DNA of 64,000 nucleotides from Psococerastis gibbosa (Eukaryota > Arthropoda > Insecta > Psocodea > Psocidae), in assembly GCA_963971405.1 (NCBI GenBank), contig OZ020484.1, positions 26,102,001 through 26,166,000 of the forward strand. Direction: 5' to 3'. The notes beneath the pieces were generated by a model. That model saw only the letters and a program-made list of their open reading frames with translations, did no database searches and was not told where the DNA came from. The translations under genes were made by a program, and so were the position numbers. Below are positions 57,501-64,000 of this stretch, piece by piece. How positions within the stretch are numbered: position 1 is the first letter of the stretch; every line of letters begins with the position of its first letter.

Positions 57501-60500
57501 AACAACTACAATATACTGTATGTGAATTTAAAAGAAATCGTTGGAGCCGTTTTTGGGAAATAATTTTTTTAGACGTTTTTTGGATTTTTTTGAAAATAAA
57601 ACCCCCCGAAATTGAGTTGGCCCCAAATAAAAAAAAAATAGTCTCGAGGTATGATTTTTGTGAACCTATATGCCGAATTTCATCGAAATCGGCCGAGTAG
57701 TTTGCCCGGAAATCGACGCACAGACAGACAGGCAGACATACAGACAGACAGAGCGACAGACAGACATTTCGTAAAAGCCACTTTTTGGGGTTCCTGGGAC
57801 CTCAAAACGTGTAAATCCGTTGAAATCTCGGAATCGAAAATGTCGACCATGACAAAGCTTTCCTTATACTACGTATAAATTGGAAAGCAATAATACTACA
57901 TAGTGCATAATATTATTTACTACACATATACGTATACTAAAATTGTACTAAATGCCTTTTCACTTCTGCCGTGGGGCCTTAAGCACACTCTCGGTTTTTT
58001 CAATATTTATTTTTTCAAAATGTAGTATTTTTCAATATTACCAAACCGCTAAATACACAAGCTAGCCTCACAATATAAAACAAATAATTGTTTTAAGTAG
58101 ATAAGTTAACCCGCCCATTTTCAATTCAATTCAATAGTACCACGGGGGGGGGGGGGTCCCCTCCTTCAGTATGCCCAATAGTTCAGACTACAACCCAACA
58201 TATTTTTTGCTGCGTGCCGCGCCACAGGGGGGCAGCCCAACTCATTGTCCTGCTAAAATCTGCGTGTGGTGCGCGTATAGAAGTTTCACTTCAAAAAGTA
58301 AGAGGTAAAATCGTCAAATAGGTTCAGGTAGCTGTTGTTGTTAGGGCATCACTGACAGTGTAGAATGCTTTCCTACCGCAAAGCGTATATGGTTGAAGCA
58401 CCAGGAAAAAAAAATGTCTGTAGCTATATCTACTAGTTTCGACTATGAATATCAGGTAGTCTATAATTTGAGCAGGTGTGTGATTTCAGAATGTGAGACT
58501 ATAGACAGCCCTTACAGCCAACCATGGCTGTCCTCGGCAATTCCAAAGAACGGTGACGGCAGCTATAAGGAATGTGAGAGATTCAGAGTGTCCAAAAAAT
58601 CGGGGCTGTGCTCAGACGCAAACTTTACCTCAGAAATTCAAGACTGCAAAGAGTTTATATATGATAACGACGAGTGGACAATTGCAAGAGAGGTGAGCTT
58701 ATACCAAAGACAATCATATAATACAATAAATAATTGTTAGGTGCTTCAGGGCCCCAGCAACCAATATTAAAATATTATTCCATTATATGTTAATGGCAAT
58801 GATATGAAATGAAGTACAAATCTCTTACTACTTTAATGTTTGGCGCTACGGCCTGCTCTGCCACATATCGCTTTCCTACAGCAGCCATCGAAGCCATTCA
58901 CTCATCTTCTCCCTTGGAGCACCTTCTATGAGAGGCTGCTCTTGTAGTCCTATCGACTGGTATTCGTTCCACGTGCCGGGTCGTGCCCTAACCACCTGAT
59001 GCGGGCTCTCTTGATTTCGGCCAATACCGCAGGTTCTCGGTATATCGCGTAGAGCTAATCATTTCTGCGGATACGCCACTCTCTGTGTAAATCTCACTTA
59101 AACTAAAAATGAATATAGGCCTACTTCTTTCCAGTCGTTGTGGCTCATAAGTCAGAAGTAAATTTTATTGCTTTCCAATTTATAAGTAGTATAAGGAAAG
59201 CGTTGCGATATTTTCGATTCCGAGATTTCAACGGATTTACAGGTTTTAAGGTCCCAGGAACCCCAAAAAGTGGTTTTAACGAAATATCTGTCTGTCGTTC
59301 TGTCTGTCTGTGCGTCGATTTCCGGGCAAACTGCTCGGTCGATTTTGATTAAATTTAGCATGCAGGTTCACATAAATCATGCCTCGGGACCGTTTTTTAT
59401 TTATTTGGGGCTAACTCAATTTGGGGTTTATTATCAAAAAACTCCAAAAAACGTCTAAAAAAAATATTTCCCAAAAACGGCTTAAACGATTTCTTTTACA
59501 TTCACATATATTGTAGTTGTTATTAATGTTGATAAAATGCGGGGGGTCGCTTGCCCCTTGATAGTTTCCTTCTGGGGGTAAAAAAATAAAAAATAACTAC
59601 ATTTTCATGAAAAATAAAAAATAATTTTTCTGCGAAACCTTTCTATCGATGATTTCTACTTTCAGGTATGTTTTAGGTGTTAAATTGAGTAAAGAAACCG
59701 GACAGGTTGCTTTCCCAGAAAAGTAATGTTTTTTTTTTTTTTTTTAATGATAGAAAATTCACGCTCAAATGCATTGCGTGCCCTGCCAGTATTGCTGTGT
59801 GGTAATGTTTTGGTCTGACCTATCTAGAATTTACGCCAGGTGGACAACCCCCCCCCCCCCCCCCCGAGATATCGAAATTTAACCGTAGGAAAATTATTTA
59901 CCATGAAATTACTCATTTTCTCTATCTACTATAATTTTGATAAATTGGAAAGCATGTTCGAGTAAACTCGGACCGGTTCTTTAAATTTATAGCACTAACC
60001 TACCTAGCCCATTAATTTAAAGAGAGCTTTGCATCGTAAATAACAAATTAAAACATTACTTCAGGCTATAGGAGATATGTACATAGGTTACCTATAGGTG
60101 GATATTATTTAACAAAGGGTTAGTTGTACTTTCATTGCCTGCTGTGTTAATAGTCATTAGGGGCATGGGCCTCATAGTCATCGAACCATTAGGGCGGAGC
60201 CCATTGTCAGGGGAAGGGGCGACGTTTTGAGAGTGAGTGCTACTCCCATCATCAGGCTTAGTCCTCTGAAGGACTGATGGTTTTTGATCGACTAGTATTG
60301 TATTACACCATTGCCATAAACCTTTACTAATAAATTATATGATCTTTGATTTGGTCTGCCTACCTCTACTTAATAATTTAGCGTACCGTACGAGTAATAA
60401 AATGTTACTTTTCTAGGACTGGGGAATTCATTGTGAAGGAGACCGATGGCTCCTGACCTTGGTCGGCTCCTTTAATAATGCTGGTCTAGTGATTGGAAGC

Positions 60501-63500
60501 CTTTATGTAGGTTTTTTATGCGATAGGTAAGTACCCATAAGAGGTAAAGTAGCGTGACAGAAACCGCCAATGTTGGCTGTGTTTATGAGTTACCTAATAT
60601 AAGGTTTCGAACCAGTCAGCATGAAGTCTGTACAAGATGAGCTATACGTAACATTGTTCTTATGGGAAATGCTATGCTTAAATCATAACCATTACGGCTA
60701 CCTCGCGGCAAAACTACGGAAAGTGGAATCTGGAGGAAGCAGCTACGCATGGGAATAGGAAAAAAAAACACGACGGCTCCTTTGGATTCTACCATCCCAG
60801 GGTTGGAGACCGTTATCAATATGGCTGCTAGTGTAGCCTGCACAAGAGAAGTACGCAATTTGGCGGGGAAACCCAGTGATAAGTGTAGCCTGCACAAGCT
60901 AAGTAGAGTTTTTGACCGGGTCCAGGGATCCGTTCTGCTATGCTGCAATTTGTAAGACTTCGATATTTTTTGCGTTGGTACTTATCTCTGATATATAGCA
61001 TATTATGGCTCCCGCCGCTCCAGTTAATGTATTTCTATGGATTCTACTTTCTAATGATGGTGGGATCCGCTCTAAGCATAAACCTACTAACTCTCATTAC
61101 TCGTAGGCGCTTTTGACAATATTAATTATTTGTTATTTAAGCTACTATGAAAGTTATTAATAATGCAATCCGTTGCAGTTGTTGATAACTAACCTATGCA
61201 TAATATCACGTGGAGGTTTTATTGATTTATCAATTCATTTATCCGAAGTATTAATAATAGTAATAATAATAATAAATTGCAAAGGTATATTCCAGAAGTA
61301 GGCTAGGCTAGGTAAGCTTAGTCTACTAATTAAATTCGGAATATTTTTCACTGTGAATTTCTTTTTACTATGTAAAGGATGTTTTGATTAGCCTGCAAGT
61401 AACTAAACTGAGAGGGTTTAGTTTAAGAGTGTACGACCCGTAGGCAATAGGTTAATAGGTATCCCAATAGGCTATCCGTTGTTTTTGAAGACTTATTATT
61501 TTTTATTTAATTTAAAAATTTAAAAAATAAGTAGTATAGGCCTATTACATTTCGGGCTGCCAATTTCCAGCGGGACGTACACTCTTAAAGATTTTGGCGT
61601 GTACGTTTTTACGTTACTACGTCTAATAACACCATTTGATTTCAGATTTGGAAGAAAGGCTGTGATAGTAATAATGTCTGTGATAGTGGCCGTAGTTGGA
61701 ACGATAAAATCTCTGTCAATAAATTACGGAATGTTTGTTACGTTTGAATTTCTAGAAACATGTTTAGAAGGAGGATTGTACACGCTTCCATTTGTTTTAG
61801 GTGAGCATTTAATAAAGCAAAGAATTTCAAAGAATGGAGTAACACCGAATTATTTTAGGCTACTTGGAAAGAGATAATAAAATAATAAAAATCTGCACCC
61901 AAAAAATAATGATTTTTTTTTTTAATAATTAAAAAATAACTAATTTAAATAACAAGGTCCGGTGTGACCTAGCTACTTCAACAATATTATTAACCTATTA
62001 AAAGTTACTTGGCCTAATTGAAGGGTACAGAATCCAAACAGCACTGTTGGCCAATTCGTTTGTGTCGGTACATCCGACTGAAATCGGACAGACCAAGTTG
62101 GCATAGCGGGGCAACTCTACAACCGCTCACACTAATTGCCAACTCCCATTAGACCAGTGTGTGGGACCAGTCTGACAATATCCATCATGTGACACCAGTC
62201 ATTGAGAGTGAACATAGCAGTACCATATAGGGTGCACATTGCACTTTAGATTGGTCGGACTGCAAGTCAAGATTACCAACAAGAAGCACTGTGCTTCCAC
62301 AAGCTATGCCATTGGCATTAATTAATTAATTATTAAGACGTAGACTGTTTAATGATGAAGTGCGAAATTTTTGCAGCCCTTGAAATAGTAAGCCCCTCGA
62401 AGAGGGTTTTCGCCGGGTGCATTGTCGCCTGCGCCTACTCACTTGGCGAGATATTCGCCGCTGTCGCGCAGATGTTAACCCTGGACTGGAGGACGATGCT
62501 CAAGGTCATCAGGGTGCCGTACGTGCTCATCGCTGTCTTTTACTGGACTATGCCAGAGTCGGTGAGGTGGCTCATTGCCAAGAAACGCAATGACGAGGCG
62601 GTTGATGTTCTACGAAAAATTGCAAAAGCCAACGGAACGATACTGACCGAAGGGGTCGAACAGCAGATTTTGACTGAAAACGTAATAGCGCTGGTAAGCC
62701 AAATAAACCAATTTCTTAAAATATTAAAAAAAAAAATCTATTGATGGCCAAAGATACAATTTTTTGCTACCATGCGTCAATGGCGAGCATGTTTCTGCTT
62801 GTCTATTGTCGCTTGGATCCAGGCGGGTAAGGTGGCCATCAACAGCACATGCAATAGAACAGCAAAAACGTGTGACCGAGATTGCGATAAGCATAGAAGA
62901 AATTCCTGCAATTTGCTATACAGAGAGGTCTTCTTTGCATTTTTTCATACAGACGACCAAAATGGTTTGCTAGTTTTAATGGCACCTATTCTCAATTTTA
63001 ACTTTTTGTTTCAGAATATGAAAGTTCCCGATAAGAAAGCAGAATATGTCGCAATTGCCAAATCTAAAATTCTACGAATGCGATTATTGGCTATTATATT
63101 AGTTTGGTGAGTTGATATCAATTTTGGCTTAAAGCAATTATTTTTAATCATCCAGCAACTTGGTAGCCTGCATAATGCATCATTTAAAATCTGCTGGCGT
63201 TGGCACAAAACGTAATAAAAAAGACTGGCAGTTACGGTAGGTTATTTGAAGTGCAGTATTTTGGAATATGATTAGACTTAAAAAAAAAGAATATTCGTAT
63301 GCAAACAATTCAGTGAATGTATCCGAATAACCTCTTCAGTCGCCTCTGTAGGTGATACAGGTGTTGAGTTACGACCGATCGCATGGTGTTCAGAGACTCG
63401 CACAAGTACGAGCAAGCTATAAACTATGCTGCCGAAGACCATGAAAATATAACTGTAAGTTTTATGCCCTGTCTCATCATCGCTTAGAAAACATCCATAA

Positions 63501-63816
63501 GGAATACTGGACGGCACAGCCAATGCATAGCAGTGCCGTGCCGTATTTCTTACCCAAAGGATGATGAGAAGCGCCCTAAATTATAAGTTAATATTTTACA
63601 GGGTTGCTAACACATTCATTTTCTTCGGAATGAATCTGACGGCAGTGAGTATCAACAATAATAAATTTGTGAATGCGATCCTAACTGCCGCTATAGAAAT
63701 CCCATCCTATTTGTCTTCGGCATTTTTCTTAACCAAAATTGGGAGGAAATATACTCAGGGCTGTTCGTTGTTCCTCTGCTCCATTGGATGTATATTATTT
63801 GCGTTTGTACCTGACG
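54315..63816 (+). CDS. Gene D: SLC22-family organic ion transporter, 5' part (exons 1-7)
   Basis: Exons 54315-54502, 58476-58692, 60417-60526, 61646-61800, 62377-62693, 63015-63106 and 63602-63816 join in phase to the first 431 residues; TM10 onward lies beyond the right edge. A basic N-terminus (TKGKRKESRKEG) precedes VLKPLGGFGKFQ and TM1. Extracellular loop 1 starts RCVISECETIDSPYSQPWL and has an NFT sequon. TM2 is followed by CDRFGRK. Exon 5 has TM5-TM6 with TMPESVRWLIAKK. Exon 7 has TM7-TM9 with AIEIPSYL and TKIGRK. Intron positions equal those of gene C. It is the only plus-strand transporter and shares a divergent spacer with gene C. Expected to be a plasma-membrane carrier of small organic ions. 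The loop 6-7 exon lacks the acidic residues seen in gene B. No defects are seen. Confidence 0.92.
54545..54660 (-). repeat. Dispersed repeat R6, copy in intron 1 of gene D
   Basis: Diverged match to 42040-42130 (CGCAACTCGACACAAGTAC, GCGATTGAAGAGGTTA). Confidence 0.45.
54706..54852. mobile_element. TAAGGCG-type hairpin MITE
   Basis: Arms of about 45 bp match almost perfectly (TAAGGCGGGGATTCCACCAA outward), with an inner AGACATTTTTAGACAGTCTA palindrome. Simple form of the family at 42206-42650. In intron 1 of gene D. Confidence 0.75.
54945..55507 (+). repeat. GACA-family dispersed repeat, diverged copy
   Basis: Keeps the order of family blocks (AGCACCTAAAACATGTCTGA, AATCCACCGAGTAGTAA, GACAGACAG, ATTAATAGGAAAGCAA) with heavy divergence. 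In intron 1 of gene D. Confidence 0.6.
56994..57987. mobile_element. DNA element with 31-bp TIRs around a GACA-family repeat
   Basis: The left terminus begins GTGTGCTTAAGACCGCACGG and continues to 57024. The right terminus (57957-57987) is its mirror with two mismatches. The interior is mainly the GACA-family copy at 57143-57893, so one element is nested in the other. No transposase. In intron 1 of gene D. Confidence 0.6.
57143..57893 (+). repeat. GACA-family dispersed repeat, full copy
   Basis: Runs from AAGAACCGGTCCGAGTTTAC to TTGGAAAGCAATAA, with a GACA-rich block at 57721-57768. Inverted relative to the copy at 59166-59982. Open frames in it recur with the family and have no known domain. 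Confidence 0.75.
58476..58692 (+). CDS. Gene D exon 2 (extracellular loop 1)
   Basis: 217 bp after acceptor TTGAGCAG, a weak polypyrimidine tract; the TTTCAG 14 bases later is out of frame. Runs from RCVISECET to DEWTIARE. Donor GAG|GTGAGC. Confidence 0.87.
58840..59070 (-). pseudogene. LINE reverse-transcriptase tail remnant
   Basis: Minus-strand reading AEIKRARIRWLGHDPARGT around 59025-58970, then a piece with EGAPREKMSEW in a shifted frame. This is the usual end motif of LINE polyproteins (R-x-R-W-x-G-H). Interrupted by stops. In intron 2 of gene D. Confidence 0.6.
59166..59982 (-). repeat. GACA-family dispersed repeat, full copy
   Basis: Reverse orientation, from the TTATTGCTTTCC end to GGACCGGTTCTT. 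Continuous across the sites where the 8385-9480 copy carries insertions, so it serves as the empty-site reference. A poly-C run lies near 59848-59866. Confidence 0.75.
60417..60526 (+). CDS. Gene D exon 3 (TM2)
   Basis: 110 bp after acceptor TTTTCTAG. Begins DWGIHCEGDRWLLTLVG and ends YVGFLCDR at AG|GTAAGT. Confidence 0.9.
60527..61645. other. Intron 3 of gene D
   Basis: Contains a TAA-type microsatellite near 61255-61275 and the small TTAA foldback (61423-61588). The overlapping open frames near 60616-60955 lie on opposite strands, lack known similarity and are left unassigned. Confidence 0.5.
61423..61588. mobile_element. TTAA-flanked foldback element, copy 3 (short)
   Basis: 166 bp between TTAA at 61423-61426 and 61585-61588. 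Ends TTAAGAGTGTACG and CGTACACTCTTAA, and ATTTCGGGCTGCCAATTTCC as in copy 2. Internally deleted. In intron 3 of gene D. Confidence 0.75.
61646..61800 (+). CDS. Gene D exon 4 (TM3-TM4)
   Basis: 155 bp after acceptor ATTTCAG. Begins FGRKAVIVIMSVIVAVVG and ends YTLPFVL plus one base at G|GTGAGC. Confidence 0.92.
62098..62315 (+). repeat. Dispersed repeat R5, copy 2
   Basis: Same-strand match to 23572-23790. In intron 4 of gene D, just before exon 5. Confidence 0.5.
62377..62693 (+). CDS. Gene D exon 5 (TM5-TM6, PESVRWL)
   Basis: 317 bp after acceptor TTTTTGCAG. Begins ALEIVSPSKRVFAG, with LDWRTMLKVIRVPYVLIA, TMPESVRWLIAKKRNDEA and the loop to ENVIAL. Donor CTG|GTAAGC. Confidence 0.93.
63015..63106 (+). 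CDS. Gene D exon 6 (loop 6-7)
   Basis: 92 bp after acceptor TTTCAG. Begins NMKVPDKKAEYVAIAKS, then KILRMRLLAIILVW with the Trp split at TG|GTGAGT. Confidence 0.88.
63296..63430 (+). repeat. Dispersed repeat R6, copy in intron 6 of gene D
   Basis: Best match to 19790-19900 (ATAACCTCTTCAGTCGCCTC, GATCGCATGGTGT). Confidence 0.5.
63602..63816 (+). CDS. Gene D exon 7 (TM7-TM9)
   Basis: 215 bp after acceptor TTTTACAG. Encodes NTFIFFGMNLTAVSINNNK, AIEIPSYLSSAFFL, TKIGRK and LFAFVPD. Donor G|GTAAGT. The next exon should begin like GExWAW. Confidence 0.92.
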
Positions 63817-64000
63817 GTAAGTGCAATTCTACGATAAAATAAATTGCCCAGCTCTAGAACTATATAGGTATAGGTTTGGTTGAGTTCTCTCTTCTACTAG
63901 TATCTTTTCTCCTCTCTGGATATTTATCAACTCATTAGGCTACGTTCGTCAAAAAAGTTAATATATGTATATTCAGTTGATATTACGATCGACCTTAGTA

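Noticed and set aside
60616..60955. Overlapping open frames on both strands in intron 3 of gene D
   Set aside because: No recognisable domain, and they lie between two well-supported exons of gene D.

Overview
This is animal nuclear DNA. The genes are split by GT-AG introns of about 0.2-4 kb, the intergenic and intronic sequence is AT-rich, and it is densely packed with small DNA transposons, foldback elements, tRNA-derived SINEs and LINE remnants. The proteins look arthropod-like, and the repeat-rich style would fit a crustacean, but the species cannot be fixed from the sequence alone.

The backbone is a cluster of four paralogous membrane transporters of the SLC22 (organic cation/anion transporter) branch of the major facilitator superfamily. 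I joined their exons by reading splice sites, checking codon phase at every junction and comparing the copies. From left to right: gene A (minus strand, CDS 6080 to 1095; exons 1-4 present, the rest lies beyond the left edge); a single mitochondrial ribosomal protein S6 gene (MRPS6, plus strand, 11969-12427); gene B (minus, 27862 to 15181, ten exons, 535 codons to the first stop); gene C (minus, 44434 to 33207, nine exons, complete, 577 aa); gene D (plus, 54315 to 63816; seven exons present, the last ones lie beyond the right edge). A and B form one sub-pair (N-terminus around IGEFGKFQ, first loop beginning RCHIDDCDD). C and D form another (PLGGFGKFQ, loop beginning RCxISECE). C and D are divergently arranged around a 9.9 kb repeat-filled spacer. 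Exon lengths and phases match across copies (107/107/110/110, 155 in all four, 215 in the three that reach it), so the array arose by gene duplication.

All four encode the family landmarks they reach: the six-cysteine N-glycosylatable first extracellular loop, the D-R-[YF]-G-R-K loop after TM2, P-E-S-[ILV]-R-W-L after TM6, the [LAV]-[IV]-E-[IV]-P segment of TM8, Y-T-[AT]-E-L-[YF]-P-T in TM10 and L-P-E-T-L after TM12. They should be plasma-membrane carriers of small organic ions; the substrate cannot be read from sequence.

Between and inside the genes are many mobile elements whose boundaries can often be set exactly. These include a dead Tc1-type DD34E transposon with IR/DR ends (17749-19283), a hAT-like element with an 8-bp target duplication (29596-31019), TTAA-flanked foldbacks (8999-9399, 51762-52155, 61423-61588), a TA-flanked MITE with a paralogous empty site (10363-10563), three copies of a tRNA-derived SINE, a palindrome carrying a complete tRNA-like cloverleaf (32611-32796), seven copies of a GACA-rich dispersed repeat, and three decayed LINE reverse-transcriptase fragments.

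I did not find a new multi-gene system. The most interesting points are the transporter array itself, a SINE tail that abuts and may define the end of gene B, a GC-AG intron in gene B, inverted repeat copies bracketing exon 2 of gene D, and the tRNA-bearing palindrome.
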